Of a stretch of 47,437 bases of DNA, positions 1 to 8,993 are shown piece after piece. The position numbers were made by a program, and so were the translations under genes. The DNA is from VGEM01 sp033764265 (lineage in GTDB: Bacteria > Pseudomonadota > Alphaproteobacteria > Rhodospirillales > Rhodospirillaceae), in NCBI GenBank assembly GCA_033764265.1, contig JANRJB010000114.1:1-47437 (forward strand), written 5' to 3'. Under the pieces are notes generated by a model. It did not search any database. It was not told the DNA's origin and saw only the letters and a program-made list of their open reading frames with translations. Position 1 is the first letter of the stretch, and each line of letters begins with the position of its first letter.

Positions 1-1125
1 CTGCGCCGGGCGTTCGCGATCACCGCGCTGGCGCTGGCGGTGGTGCTGGGCGCGCTGTGGGGCTTCAACGCCTTCCGCCAGAACATGATGCAGCAGTTCT
101 TCGCCAACAATCGGCCGCCGCCGCTGGCGGTGAACACCGAAATCGCCACGCCGGCTGAGTTTCCGCGCACCTTCACCGCGATCGGCTCGGTCTCGGCCAT
201 CAACTGGGTGACGATCGCGCCCGAAGTGGACGGCCGCGTGACCGCGTTCAGCTTCATCCCCGGCGGCGAGGTCAAGTCCGGCGAGCTGCTCGTTCAACTG
301 AACGACGAGCCCGAGCGCGCCGAACTGGCGAGCTATCGCGCGCAGCTGCGCCTGGCCGACGTCGCCCTGAAGCGCGCGCGCGAGCTGGGCACCCGGGGCG
401 CGGCCGCCCAGGCCCAGGTCGACGCCGCGCAAAGCCAGTACGACGTGGCCGCGGCCAACATCACCCGGCTCGAGGCGCTGATCGCCCAGAAGGCGCTGCG
501 CGCGCCGTTCGACGGCGTGCTCGGCGTGCGCCGGGTCGAGGTCGGCCAGTACCTCAGGGCCGGCGACCCGACCGTGACCCTGACCAACGTCGACAACCTG
601 TTCGTCGAGTTCACCCTGCCCGAACAGGCCCGCCCGGAACTGGCGCTGGAACAGCGCGTCGCCCTGAAGGTCGACGCCTACCCGGGCCGCACCTTCGACG
701 CCGTGGTCGCGGTGATCGACCCGCAGATCGACATGTCCACCCGCACCATCAAGCTGCAGGCGGTCATCACTAACAACGAGCGGCTGCTGATGCCCGGCAT
801 GTTCGCCAACCTCGAGGTGATGCTGCCGCCGACCGCGGGCGTGATCACGCTGCCCGAAACCGCGCTCGACTATTCGCTGTACGGCAACACCGTCTACGTG
901 GTGCAGGACGGCCCGGCCGGCGCCGACGGCAAGCCGACGCTGACCGCCAAGCGCGTCGCCGTCACCCTGGGCGACCGCCATGACGGCCGGGTGGCGGTGC
1001 TGACCGGCCTGAAGGCCGGCGACCGCGTGGTCACCACCGGGCTGATCAAGCTGTTCGACGGCAGCCAGATCCTGCTGAACGAAACGCCGACGCTGGTCAA
1101 GCCGGCCGAAATTCCGATCCCGTAA
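1..1125 (+). CDS. RND efflux periplasmic adaptor (membrane fusion protein), 5' end outside window
   Basis: The reading frame is open from base 1, so the true start lies upstream. The first in-window codons (L-R-R-A-F-A-I-T-A-L) already look like an N-terminal membrane anchor or signal. The order is typical of HlyD/MexH/MdtA-type adaptors: anchor, then a beta-strand 'T-x-x-G-x-V' lipoyl half near base 190-290, an alanine-rich coiled-coil hairpin (bases 330-480), the second lipoyl half with 'A-P-F-D-G-V-L-G' (bases 505-530), then beta-barrel and membrane-proximal domains. The role known for the family is to link an inner-membrane RND pump to an outer-membrane channel. The pump gene follows after 31 bp, so the two are probably one operon. 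No outer-membrane factor gene follows. The substrate cannot be told from sequence. Confidence 0.93.
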   Translation: MRRAFAITALALAVVLGALWGFNAFRQNMMQQFFANNRPPPLAVNTEIATPAEFPRTFTAIGSVSAINWVTIAPEVDGRVTAFSFIPGGEVKSGELLVQLNDEPERAELASYRAQLRLADVALKRARELGTRGAAAQAQVDAAQSQYDVAAANITRLEALIAQKALRAPFDGVLGVRRVEVGQYLRAGDPTVTLTNVDNLFVEFTLPEQARPELALEQRVALKVDAYPGRTFDAVVAVIDPQIDMSTRTIKLQAVITNNERLLMPGMFANLEVMLPPTAGVITLPETALDYSLYGNTVYVVQDGPAGADGKPTLTAKRVAVTLGDRHDGRVAVLTGLKAGDRVVTTGLIKLFDGSQILLNETPTLVKPAEIPIP

Positions 1126-1156
1126 CCCGGCCATTGCGAGACGCACTCAGGCGCCC

Positions 1157-4100
1157 ATGCATTTCACCGACCTGTTCATCCGCCGGCCGATCCTGTCGAT
1201 CGTCGCCAGCCTCTTGATCCTGCTGGTCGGCGTGCGCGCGCTGGTCGACCTGCCGGTGCGGCAGTTCCCCGAGCTGACCAACGCGCTGATCACGGTGACC
1301 ACCGCCTACCCCGGCGCGCCGCCCGAGCTGATGCAGGGCTTCATCACCACCCCGATCGAGCGCGCGCTGGGCGCGGTCGACGGCATCGACTACATGACCT
1401 CGAGCTCGGTGCAGAGCCGCTCCAACGTCACCGTGCACGTCAAGCTGAACTACGACCCCGACGTGGCCATGACCGACGTGATGGCGAAGGTCCAGGAGAT
1501 CAAGTACCAGCTGCCGCAGGAAGCCAACGACCCGGTCATCACCAAGTCGGCCGGCCAGGCGCTGCCCACCATCTTCCTGGCGTTCGGCAGCCCGGAACTG
1601 TCGACCGCGCAGATCACCGACTTCATCACCCGCGTGGTGCAGCCGATATTGTCCACCGTGCCCGACGTGGCGACGGTGGAGATCCTGGGCGGCCAGCCCT
1701 TGGCGATGCGCGTGTGGCTCGACCCCAACCGCATGGCCGCGCGCGGCATCACCGCCGACGACGTGGCCGCGGCGATCCGCGCCAACAACTTCCAGTCCGC
1801 GCCCGGCCAGACCAAGGGCTACTTCGTCGTCACCAACATCACCGCCGACACCTCGCTGACCGACGTCGAGGCGTTCCGCGACATGGTGGTGAAGTCCGAG
1901 AATGGCGCGCTGATCCGCCTGCGCGACCTGGCGACGGTGGAACTGGGCGGCCAGCGCAGCGATTCCAGCGCGTTCTCCGGCGGGCAGAACGCGGTGGTGA
2001 TCGGCGTGTCGCCCACGCCCAGCGGCAACCCCTTGACGCTGGCCGGCGGCGTGCGCGCGCTGCTGCCCGAGATCGAGCGCGCCCTGCCGCCCGGCGTGAC
2101 GGTGGAAATCCCGTTCGATTCCTCCGAGGCGATCCAGGAGGCGATCGACGAGGTGGTGTTCACCCTGAGCGAGGCGGTGATCATCGTCATCGTCGTCATC
2201 TTCCTGTTCCTGGGCACGCTGCGTTCGGTGATCATCCCGATCGTCACCATCCCCATGTCGATCATCGGCATGGCGATGTTCGCGCTCGCGCTGGGCTTCA
2301 GCCTGAACCTCTTGACCATGCTGGCGATGGTGCTGGCCATCGGCCTGGTGGTCGACGACGCCATCGTGGTGGTGGAGAACGTGCACCGCCACATGGAAGA
2401 GGGCATGTCGGCGGTGGAAGCGTCGCTGGTCGGCGCGCGCGAGATCGTCGGCCCGGTGGTCGCCATGACCATCACGCTGGCCGCGGTCTACGCGCCGATC
2501 GGCTTCCTGGGCGGTCTGACCGGCACCCTGTTCCGCGAGTTCGCCTTCAGCCTGGCCGGCGCGGTGATCATCTCCGGCTTCGTCGCGCTGACCTTGTCGC
2601 CGATGATGTGCTCCACACTTCTGCGCCAATCGGATTTCCACGGCCGCTTCGCCCAGGCCATCGACCGCGGTTTCGCGCGGGTGACCGACTGGTACGGCCG
2701 CCGGCTGGCCACCACGCTCGACTTCCGCCCGGTGGTCGGCCTGTTCGCCGCCGCGGTGCTGGCCGCGGTCGGCTTCCTGTTCGTCAACACCCAGGCCGAG
2801 CTGGCCCCGCAGGAAGACCAGGGCGTGGTGATCTCGATCTTCGAGGGCCCGCAGTACGCCAACATCAACTACATGGAGGCCTACACCCGCCAGGTCGACG
2901 CGGTGCTGGCGGCCTTCCCCGAAGGCGCCAAGGGCTTCCAGTGGAACGGCCGCGAGGGGCAGAACTCCGGCTTGGCCGCGCTGCGCCTGAAGCCGTGGAA
3001 CGAGCGCGAGCGCAGCGCGATGGAGCTGCTGCCGGCGGTGCAAGAGCGCCTGTCGACGCTCGACGGCGTCAACGGCTTCGCCTTCACCATTCCGCCGCTG
3101 CCCGGCGGCACCGGCGGCCTGCCGGTGGGCTTCGTGATCTCGGGCCCGGTGTCCTACGAGGATCTGTACGAGACCATGGAGACCATCAAGGTCAAGGCGC
3201 GCGACAGCGGGCTGTTCATGGTCACCAACACCTCGCTCAACTTCAACAACCCGGTGGTCAACGTCGAGATCGACCGCGCCAAGGCGAACATGCTCGGCAT
3301 CCGCATGGACGCGATCGCGCGCACGCTCGCCACCCTGGTCGGCGAGAACTACGTCAACCGCTTCAGCCTGGAAGGTCGGTCGTACGAAGTCATTCCCCAG
3401 GTGCCGCGGTCGCTGCGCTTCTCGGGCGAGGATTTGCGCGCGTTCTACGTGCGCACCGCCAGCGGCGACGAAGTGCCGCTGTCGACTGTGGTCAAGGTCT
3501 CGACCGGCGTGCAGCCCAACGCGCTGACCCGCTACAACCAGCTCAACTCCGCCACCTTCCAGGCGGTACCGATGCCGGGCGTGGCGATGGGCGACGCGGT
3601 CGCCTTCCTGCAGGACGAGGCCGCCGCGTTGCCGCGCGAGTACGTCACCGCCTTCCTGTCGGAAGCGCGCCAGTACATCGAGGAAGGCAACCAGCTGTTC
3701 TATACCTTCGGCTTCGCGCTGATCATCATCTACCTGGTGCTGGCCGCGCAGTTCGAATCCTTGCGCGACCCGCTGGTCATCCTGGTCAGCGTGCCGATGT
3801 CGATCTGCGGCGCGCTGCTGCCGCTGTTCTTCGGCCTGTCGTCGATGAACATCTACACCCAGGTGGGCCTGGTCACGCTGATCGGCCTGATCTCCAAGCA
3901 CGGCATCCTGATGGTGGCGTTCGCGCGCGACATGCAGATCAAGGAGAACGCCGACCGCCGCACCGCCATCGAGCACGCCGCGCGGGTGCGCCTGCGCCCG
4001 ATCCTGATGACCACCGCGGCGATGGTGGCCGGCCTGCTGCCGCTGATCTTCGCCACCGGTTCGGGTGCGGCGGCGCGCTACGCCCTGGGGCTGGTGGTGG

Positions 4101-4231
4101 TGGCGGGCATGACCATCGGCACGGTGTTCACGCTGTTCGTGCTGCCGACGGTGTACACCTGGATCGCCACCGACCATCGCGCGGTGGCCAACTCGGCCCG
4201 CGCCCGCGCCATCGAAGCCGCGGCGCGCTGA
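1157..4231 (+). CDS. RND efflux transporter permease (AcrB/MexB/MexI-type, HAE1-like)
   Basis: The product is 1024 residues, the usual length for hydrophobe/amphiphile efflux RND pumps. It opens with 'F-T-D-L-F-I-R-R-P' and TM1, as in MexI/MexB-like proteins. Two large periplasmic loops separate TM1/TM2 and TM7/TM8. The proton-relay residues are present: the TM4 pair D400-D401 in 'G-L-V-V-D-D-A-I' and the TM10 lysine K914 in 'G-L-I-S-K-H-G-I'. These correspond to D407/D408 and K940 of AcrB. It acts as an inner-membrane homotrimer driven by proton influx, exporting drugs or small amphiphiles through the adaptor encoded just upstream. The ATG at 1157 gives the conserved N-terminus; no strong Shine-Dalgarno is visible, which fits translation in an operon. 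The substrate is unknown. Confidence 0.95.
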   Translation: MHFTDLFIRRPILSIVASLLILLVGVRALVDLPVRQFPELTNALITVTTAYPGAPPELMQGFITTPIERALGAVDGIDYMTSSSVQSRSNVTVHVKLNYDPDVAMTDVMAKVQEIKYQLPQEANDPVITKSAGQALPTIFLAFGSPELSTAQITDFITRVVQPILSTVPDVATVEILGGQPLAMRVWLDPNRMAARGITADDVAAAIRANNFQSAPGQTKGYFVVTNITADTSLTDVEAFRDMVVKSENGALIRLRDLATVELGGQRSDSSAFSGGQNAVVIGVSPTPSGNPLTLAGGVRALLPEIERALPPGVTVEIPFDSSEAIQEAIDEVVFTLSEAVIIVIVVIFLFLGTLRSVIIPIVTIPMSIIGMAMFALALGFSLNLLTMLAMVLAIGLVVDDAIVVVENVHRHMEEGMSAVEASLVGAREIVGPVVAMTITLAAVYAPIGFLGGLTGTLFREFAFSLAGAVIISGFVALTLSPMMCSTLLRQSDFHGRFAQAIDRGFARVTDWYGRRLATTLDFRPVVGLFAAAVLAAVGFLFVNTQAELAPQEDQGVVISIFEGPQYANINYMEAYTRQVDAVLAAFPEGAKGFQWNGREGQNSGLAALRLKPWNERERSAMELLPAVQERLSTLDGVNGFAFTIPPLPGGTGGLPVGFVISGPVSYEDLYETMETIKVKARDSGLFMVTNTSLNFNNPVVNVEIDRAKANMLGIRMDAIARTLATLVGENYVNRFSLEGRSYEVIPQVPRSLRFSGEDLRAFYVRTASGDEVPLSTVVKVSTGVQPNALTRYNQLNSATFQAVPMPGVAMGDAVAFLQDEAAALPREYVTAFLSEARQYIEEGNQLFYTFGFALIIIYLVLAAQFESLRDPLVILVSVPMSICGALLPLFFGLSSMNIYTQVGLVTLIGLISKHGILMVAFARDMQIKENADRRTAIEHAARVRLRPILMTTAAMVAGLLPLIFATGSGAAARYALGLVVVAGMTIGTVFTLFVLPTVYTWIATDHRAVANSARARAIEAAAR

Positions 4232-4253
4232 GCCGCGCACCCGGCCGCGGCGG

Positions 4254-4505
4254 CGGTGGTTCGCAATACTTGAACAGTTGCGCGCCGCCGGCCTGCGGGC
4301 GGGCGAGGAGGTCGAACTGCGGACCAAGGGCGGCGATCTCGTCGTCCATCGGCCCGCGGCGCGCGCCCGCGACGACGCGCGCAAGGCGGCCGCGGAAATT
4401 CGCCGCCATGCGCAGGGCCGGTCCCTGCGCGGGCTGTCGATCAAGGACCTCATCAACGACGGTCGGCGGGCAAGACGGGCCCCGATCTCATGTCGAGCTG
4501 ACTGA
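4254..4505 (+). pseudogene. Decayed antitoxin-like remnant (Phd/VapB-type C-terminus)
   Basis: The frame through 4278-4465 reads like the back half of a type II antitoxin. It has a segment 'G-L-R-A-G-E-E-V-E-L', then 'A-A-E-I-R-R', and ends 'L-S-I-K-D-L-I-N-D-G-R-R', a tail common in Phd/prevent-host-death and VapB antitoxins. The usual N-terminal DNA-binding part is missing. Upstream the frame is a low-complexity arginine run leading back to the RND stop, and the only start in place is TTG at 4278. After 'D-G-R-R' the frame runs 11 more codons without similarity I recognise. No toxin gene follows before the convergent gene at 4638. I read this as a remnant of a toxin-antitoxin locus. A functional short protein from the TTG is possible but less likely. 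Confidence 0.4.
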
Positions 4506-4637
4506 ACGCCCGCGGAGCAGCGCCGATGAGCGCATCGCGCCATCGCCTGTGTTCGGCAACCGCCGTTCGCGCCTGTTGAGCGATGGACCCCGGGTCAAGC
4601 CCGGGGTGACGGCGGAGCGAGTTGATGCGCCCGCACG
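4506..4637. other. Convergent intergenic spacer
   Basis: About 130 bases lie between the antitoxin remnant on the plus strand and the stop of the minus-strand GtrA gene. Apart from the hairpin repeat at 4587-4607 I see no gene or promoter here. Confidence 0.6.
4587..4607. repeat. Hairpin repeat / possible bidirectional terminator
   Basis: An inverted repeat of 8 bp arms (ACCCCGGG / CCCGGGGT) with a 5-base loop (TCAAG) sits between convergent transcription units. No T-run follows on either strand, so it is not a classical intrinsic terminator. The core with its flanks resembles a short palindromic intergenic repeat that is frequent in alphaproteobacterial genomes (recalled, not searched). It may be a REP-like element, a transcript-end stabiliser, or both. 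Confidence 0.6.
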
Positions 4638-5078
4638 TCAAGTCCGGGAAGGCGGGTCTTGCGCCGCCCCGAACACCCATTTCCGGCTGGCCGCGAAGTT
4701 GAAGGCGAGGCCGGCGAGCGAGCCGGCGGCCACGCCCAGCACGGGCGCTTCGCGCACCAGCGTCACGCCCGCCACCAGGACCGCGTAGGTGCCGTAGTTG
4801 ACCGCCGCGCCTAGCGAATTGGCGAACACGAACCGCGCCCATTGCCGCGCCGGGCGCGCGGGGTCGGCGCCCCGGAAGGTGAAGGCGCGATTGGCCGCCC
4901 AGGTGAAGGTGGCCGCGCACAGGAACGACACCACGCGGGCCGCGTAGGGCCCCAGGCCCAGGCCCGCCATCGCCAGCGTCAGCACCCCGGCGTCGACCGC
5001 GAAGCCGGCGGTGCCGACCGCGGCGAAGCGCAGGAACTGGCCGCGCACGGTTGCGTCGGTCATGTGGCGGTCACTCAT
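4638..5078 (-). CDS. GtrA family membrane protein (copy 1)
   Basis: The product is 146 residues with four hydrophobic segments, the size and layout of the GtrA/DPMS family. Family marks include 'R-F-A-A-V-G-T-A-G-F-A-V-D' near the start, 'N-R-x-F-T-F' around residue 63-68 after TM2, and 'F-N-F-x-x-S-R-K-W-V-F' near the C-terminus. GtrA proteins are thought to help flip or present polyprenyl-linked sugars made by a partner GT2 enzyme. The ATG overlaps the stop of the upstream glycosyltransferase as ATGA (5075-5078), so the two are translationally coupled and likely work as a pair. A second methionine at 5063 is an alternative start. Codon use is GC-rich like the flanks, unlike the second GtrA at 29161. 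Confidence 0.9.
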   Translation of the reverse strand: MSDRHMTDATVRGQFLRFAAVGTAGFAVDAGVLTLAMAGLGLGPYAARVVSFLCAATFTWAANRAFTFRGADPARPARQWARFVFANSLGAAVNYGTYAVLVAGVTLVREAPVLGVAAGSLAGLAFNFAASRKWVFGAAQDPPSRT

Positions 5079-6067
5079 GCGGCGCTCGGGGGAGCGCCCG
5101 GGTTCACGTCGGGCGCCGGCAGTTCCAGATAGCGCAGGCGCTTCATCTCGCGCCGGCCGCGCGTCACGGTTTCCAGGATCAGCCCGCAGGCGGTGGACAG
5201 GAACGCGAGCAGCATCAGGCCGGTGGACAGGATGGCGGTGGGGAAGCGGCGCACCAGCCCGGTGTCGAGGTACTCGGCGATCACCGGCGCGGCCAGGATC
5301 AGCGCCGCCGCCGCCAGCACCAGCGCGACGATGCCGAAGAACTGCACCGGGCGTTCCTCTTTCACCAGCTTGCCGATCAGCCACAGGATGCGGAAACCGT
5401 CCTTGAAGGTGGACAGCTTGCTGACCGAGCCGGGCGGCCGGACGCTGTAGGGCGCCTCGATCTCGGCGATCGGCATGCGCAGCTCCAGCGCGTGGACCAT
5501 CAGCTCGGTCTCGATCTCGAAACCCTTGGCCAGCGCCGGGAAGGTTTTCACGAAGCGCCGCGAGAAAGCGCGGTAGCCGGTGAGCATGTCGCGCGTCCGT
5601 TCGCCGAACACCACGGCCACCAGAGACGTGAGCAGCCGGTTGCCGAAGCGGTGCCCCGGGCGGTAGGCCGCATCGGCGGTTTCGACGCGCGCGGCGCTGA
5701 CCATGTCGTGCGGTCCGGCCAAGAGCGTGGCCACCAGCCGGGGCGCGGACGCGGCGTCGTAGGTGCCGTCGCCGTCGACCATCAGGTACACGTCGGCCTC
5801 GACGTCGGCGAACATGCGCCGCACCACGTTGCCCTTGCCCTGGAGCGTTTCGCGCCGCACCACCGCGCCGGCGCGCGCGGCCACGTCGGCGGTTCCGTCG
5901 CTGGAGTTGTTGTCGAACACATAGACGGTGGCGCCGGGCAAGGCCGCCCTGAAGTCGGCCACCACCTGGGCGATGGCGGCGGCCTCGTTGTAGCACGGCA
6001 CCAGAACGGCGATTGACGGCTGGGCGGGCGCGGGCCGATCTGAAGCGGGCTGGACAGAAGCGGTCAT
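5075..6067 (-). CDS. Family 2 glycosyltransferase, GtrB/DPM-like, with C-terminal membrane segments
   Basis: The product is 330 residues. The N-terminal GT-A domain carries 'V-L-V-P-C-Y-N-E' (residues 21-28), 'D-N-N-S-S-D-G-T' (52-59) and the nucleotide-sugar/metal motif 'V-D-G-D-G-T-Y' (97-103). Two hydrophobic segments near residues 242-265 and 278-302 anchor it in the inner membrane. The family transfers a sugar from a nucleotide donor to polyprenyl phosphate; the sugar is not deducible. It overlaps both neighbours by four bases: its ATG lies in the stop of the upstream membrane protein, and its TGA lies in the GtrA start. The three genes 7674-4638 therefore form one tightly coupled minus-strand operon for making, flipping and transferring a lipid-linked sugar. 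Confidence 0.92.
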   Translation of the reverse strand: MTASVQPASDRPAPAQPSIAVLVPCYNEAAAIAQVVADFRAALPGATVYVFDNNSSDGTADVAARAGAVVRRETLQGKGNVVRRMFADVEADVYLMVDGDGTYDAASAPRLVATLLAGPHDMVSAARVETADAAYRPGHRFGNRLLTSLVAVVFGERTRDMLTGYRAFSRRFVKTFPALAKGFEIETELMVHALELRMPIAEIEAPYSVRPPGSVSKLSTFKDGFRILWLIGKLVKEERPVQFFGIVALVLAAAALILAAPVIAEYLDTGLVRRFPTAILSTGLMLLAFLSTACGLILETVTRGRREMKRLRYLELPAPDVNPGAPPSAA

Positions 6068-7674
6068 GGACGGACGATGCGGCGGACCGGACACAGGACG
6101 ACGAGGTCGACCTCGGCGACGGCCAGATTGGAGCGCACCTCGGTGCAAGATGCGGCGTCGGCGGCCAGACCGTAGCGCGCGAGCATGTCGCCCGCCAGGG
6201 CCAGATCGGCGCGGCCGGTCAGCAGATGCAGCGCGCCGGCATGGCCGCGAATGCGCTGCGCCACCTGGCGCGCGAGGCCGGCGTCGCCGTCGTCGGGATG
6301 GTTGGAGTAGCCCTGAATGCGCACGAAGGCGGCTTCGGGCGCGAAGGCGGGGATGACCCACGCCACCGGCGCGAACCCGCTGATCAGGACCAGCGTATTC
6401 CCGGGGTCGGGCAGCGCGGGCGCGGCAACCTCGACGAAGCTGGCCGACCCCATATCCGGGTTCCAGGGCACACGCCCCCAGGTGCCGCCGCGCGTGGTGA
6501 CGACCAGGAGCGCCAGCACGGATGCCAGAACGACGGCCTGGGCGCGGCGCGGCATCGGCCAGGCCGCCACGCAGGCGGCGATCAGCACCGGAGCCAAGAG
6601 CTCGAGCGCCACGACGTAGCGGTAGATGGCGAACAGCGCGAGCCACGCTGCCAGCGACACGGCCGCGAACACGCCGGCGAAGCGCAAGGCCCCGCGTTCG
6701 GCGTCGCCAAGGGCCGACAATCGGCCAAGGAGCGCCATCGCAAGCGTGATCAGCCCGACGATGGTGGCCGCCGCGATGCGCGCGTCGGTGAAGTCGATCT
6801 CGCCCACCGCGCGCGGGTCGACCACCGCGCGCAGCGGCAGCGTCAGGGCGTCAAGGACGGACTCCGGTACGAAGCGGGTATCGCGGTAGCTGGCTGGCAG
6901 CGCCATCGGCGAACCGAACAGCGCGTTGAAGTAGGGAAAGATGGGGTTGGCGAAGGCCTGCCACAGCCGCGCCATCCAGAACCCGCCGGTGGCGGCCAGG
7001 CCGGCCACGCCCGCGGCCGCCAGCACGGCGGCATCGATCAGCCGCGTGCGCACCGGACCATGCGCGGCCAGCGCCGCGAGCCCCAGCCCGAACGCGAACA
7101 CCGCCACCGGCAGCTTGAGCCCGGTGGCCGCGCCGATCGCCAGGCCGGCCAGGGCGAAGTGAACACCGCGGCGCACACCCGAACGCGCATCGGCGGCGAG
7201 CGCCAGCGCCAGCGCGCCCAGCACCAGGATGCTGAGCACGTTGTCGTAGAAGGTGGTTCCGATCAGGCCGAAATGCCCGCCGCCGGCCAGGCCGGCCACG
7301 GCCAGGATCGCGCCCCCGGCCCCGCGGCCCCAGCCGGCGGCGGCCGGCGCCAGCCGGCGGGCCAGCAGATAAAGCGGCGCGGCGTTGAGGCCCTGCACGA
7401 ACCCAAGCGCGAACCCGGCGGTGCGGGCGGGCACGGCCTGGGCCAGCAGATAGAACGGCACGTCGAGCAGCGGGTTGTAGAAGGTCGCGGTATGGGCCGG
7501 GGCGATGTCGAACCCGAAGCGCCCGGTCAGGAACGCGTGGGCGTTGTACCAATGATAGTTGCGCAGATCCCAATTGGCGTCCTGGTCGAGCAGCATGGCC
7601 ACGCCGCCCATGGCCGGCGGCACCAGGGCGCAGATCAGTAGTCCGATCCAGGGACGGGCAAGGCGGGGCGACAC
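6064..7674 (-). CDS. Large multi-pass membrane protein, probable GT-C-fold glycosyltransferase
   Basis: The product is 536 residues with roughly 10-12 hydrophobic segments. Between TM1 and TM2 lies an acidic, aromatic periplasmic stretch, 'D-Q-D-A-N-W-D-L-R-N-Y-H-W-Y-N' (about residues 30-44). An Asp/Glu-containing first loop is where GT-C enzymes such as GT39/GT83/GT87 carry their catalytic acid. A role in transferring a polyprenyl-linked sugar at the periplasmic face is inferred from this and from the coupled GT2 and GtrA genes downstream. I do not recognise the exact family. The start is GTG at 7674; the ATG at 7681 is in another frame. A divergent dehydratase gene starts 68 bp away, so the spacer probably holds both promoters. 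Confidence 0.75.
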   Translation of the reverse strand: MSPRLARPWIGLLICALVPPAMGGVAMLLDQDANWDLRNYHWYNAHAFLTGRFGFDIAPAHTATFYNPLLDVPFYLLAQAVPARTAGFALGFVQGLNAAPLYLLARRLAPAAAGWGRGAGGAILAVAGLAGGGHFGLIGTTFYDNVLSILVLGALALALAADARSGVRRGVHFALAGLAIGAATGLKLPVAVFAFGLGLAALAAHGPVRTRLIDAAVLAAAGVAGLAATGGFWMARLWQAFANPIFPYFNALFGSPMALPASYRDTRFVPESVLDALTLPLRAVVDPRAVGEIDFTDARIAAATIVGLITLAMALLGRLSALGDAERGALRFAGVFAAVSLAAWLALFAIYRYVVALELLAPVLIAACVAAWPMPRRAQAVVLASVLALLVVTTRGGTWGRVPWNPDMGSASFVEVAAPALPDPGNTLVLISGFAPVAWVIPAFAPEAAFVRIQGYSNHPDDGDAGLARQVAQRIRGHAGALHLLTGRADLALAGDMLARYGLAADAASCTEVRSNLAVAEVDLVVLCPVRRIVRP

Positions 7675-7742
7675 GGCCCATTCTATCGTCGCGGCGCGTC
7701 GGCTACAAAGCGGGGCCCACCGTCACCACGCGCGACCGCCGC

Positions 7743-8759
7743 ATGACCGAGACGCTGCCCACCTTCGCCGACGTCGTGGCCGCACGGGCGCGCATCGGTC
7801 CGCGCATCGTGCGCACGCCGCTGGTGCGCACGGCGGCCATCGACCGCATGCTGGGCGCGCGCGTGCTGTTCAAGGCGGAGCCCTTGCAGCGCACCGGCTC
7901 GTTCAAGATCCGCGGCGCCTTCAACCGGCTTTTGCAGATCGGTCCCGACGACGCCCGGCGCGGCGTGATCGCCTGGTCGTCGGGCAATCACGCCCAGGGC
8001 ATCGCCGCCGCTGCCGCCGAGCTGAACATGCCGGCGGTGATCGTGATGCCGGCCGACGCGCCGGCGATCAAGCGCGCCGCCACCGCCGCGCTGGGCGCCG
8101 AGATCGTCAGCTACCACCGGCTGCATGAGGATCGCGAAGCCATCTCATTTCAGATCGCCCGCCAACGCGGCCTGACGGTGGTGCCGGCCTACGACGACCC
8201 GATCATCATCGCCGGCCAGGGCACCTTGGGCCTGGAACTGGCCGAGCAGGCGGCCGAACTGGGCATAGCGCTCGACGAGGTGCTGGTGCCGGTGTCGGGC
8301 GGCGGCCTGCTGGCCGGGGTGGGCCTGGCGTTGGCCGCGCGCATGCCCGCGGCCGCAGTGATCGGCGTGGAACCGGCCGGGTTCGACGATCACCGGCGCA
8401 CGTTCGAAACCGGCGCGCCGCAGCGCAACGCGACCCTGGGCCCGGGCCTGTGCGACGCCCTGCTGGCGCCGACCCCGGGCAGGATCACGTGGCGCTTGAA
8501 TCGCGCCCACGCGCGGGGCTTCCGCGCGGTCGACGACGATGCGGTGAAGGCGGCGATGGCGATGGCGTTCGAACACCTCAAGCTGGTGGTGGAGCCCGGC
8601 GGCGCGGTTGGCCTGGCCGCGTTGATCGCGGCCCGGCGCGAGCGCGGACCGTTGGCCGGGGATCGGACCATGGCGGTGGTCCTGTCGGGCGGAAACGTGG
8701 ATTCGGACGTCTACACTGCATGCGTGTGCGATGTGAGGAACGCAATTAAAGCAATATAG
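7743..8759 (+). CDS. PLP-dependent threonine/serine dehydratase (fold-type II)
   Basis: The product is 338 residues, the length of catabolic threonine dehydratase/serine racemase-like enzymes; it lacks the C-terminal ACT regulatory domains of biosynthetic IlvA. The PLP lysine is K55 in 'G-S-F-K-I-R-G-A'. The substrate loop reads 'S-S-G-N-H-A-Q-G' and the phosphate-binding glycine loop is 'S-G-G-G-L-L-A-G' from residue 185. A late 'S-G-G-N-V-D' motif closes the cofactor site. It would convert threonine to 2-oxobutanoate or serine to pyruvate in the cytoplasm. It is divergent from the glycan operon on its left and is followed by an AT-rich spacer, so it is probably monocistronic and unrelated to the glycan genes. 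Racemase or 3-hydroxyaspartate activity cannot be excluded. Confidence 0.9.
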   Translation: MTETLPTFADVVAARARIGPRIVRTPLVRTAAIDRMLGARVLFKAEPLQRTGSFKIRGAFNRLLQIGPDDARRGVIAWSSGNHAQGIAAAAAELNMPAVIVMPADAPAIKRAATAALGAEIVSYHRLHEDREAISFQIARQRGLTVVPAYDDPIIIAGQGTLGLELAEQAAELGIALDEVLVPVSGGGLLAGVGLALAARMPAAAVIGVEPAGFDDHRRTFETGAPQRNATLGPGLCDALLAPTPGRITWRLNRAHARGFRAVDDDAVKAAMAMAFEHLKLVVEPGGAVGLAALIAARRERGPLAGDRTMAVVLSGGNVDSDVYTACVCDVRNAIKAI

Positions 8760-8993
8760 TCGGAGTCGTGAAATCAACTATTACGAGAAAATGTAACCTT
8801 GCGTTTCACGTCATTTTTGGTGTACCCGATTTGATGTTGGGGGTGTGACCGGCCGCGCCGATCCGGGGTGGCCGCAATACCGCGGGCGAACGCCATAGGC
8901 GCGCCTGCCGTGACCGGGCCACGGGCCCCCGCATCGCACACGATCGACCGCCGGCCGAACAGGCCGCGGCGACAGGGAACGTAAGGCGGCGCG
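8760..8993. promoter_or_regulatory. AT-rich upstream region of the XrtA regulatory operon
   Basis: The 234 bp spacer is noticeably AT-rich in its first 80 bases (8742-8825, with runs such as ATTTTTGG) in an otherwise GC-rich neighbourhood. This is expected for a promoter of the operon starting at 8994. No clear -35/-10 pair or strict GG-N10-GC sigma-54 match was found. A Shine-Dalgarno AAGG at 8983-8986 lies 7 bases before the start. Confidence 0.45.

Noticed and set aside
1097..4543. Very long minus-strand open frame (1148 codons) opposite the RND gene
   Set aside because: It is the antisense of a clear RND pump, made of His/Arg/Gln/Asp low-complexity sequence expected from the complementary strand of GC-rich coding DNA.
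1714..4788. Long plus-strand open frame overlapping the RND gene in another frame
   Set aside because: Arg/Pro/Gly-rich out-of-frame translation with no domain signal; the RND frame has all family motifs.
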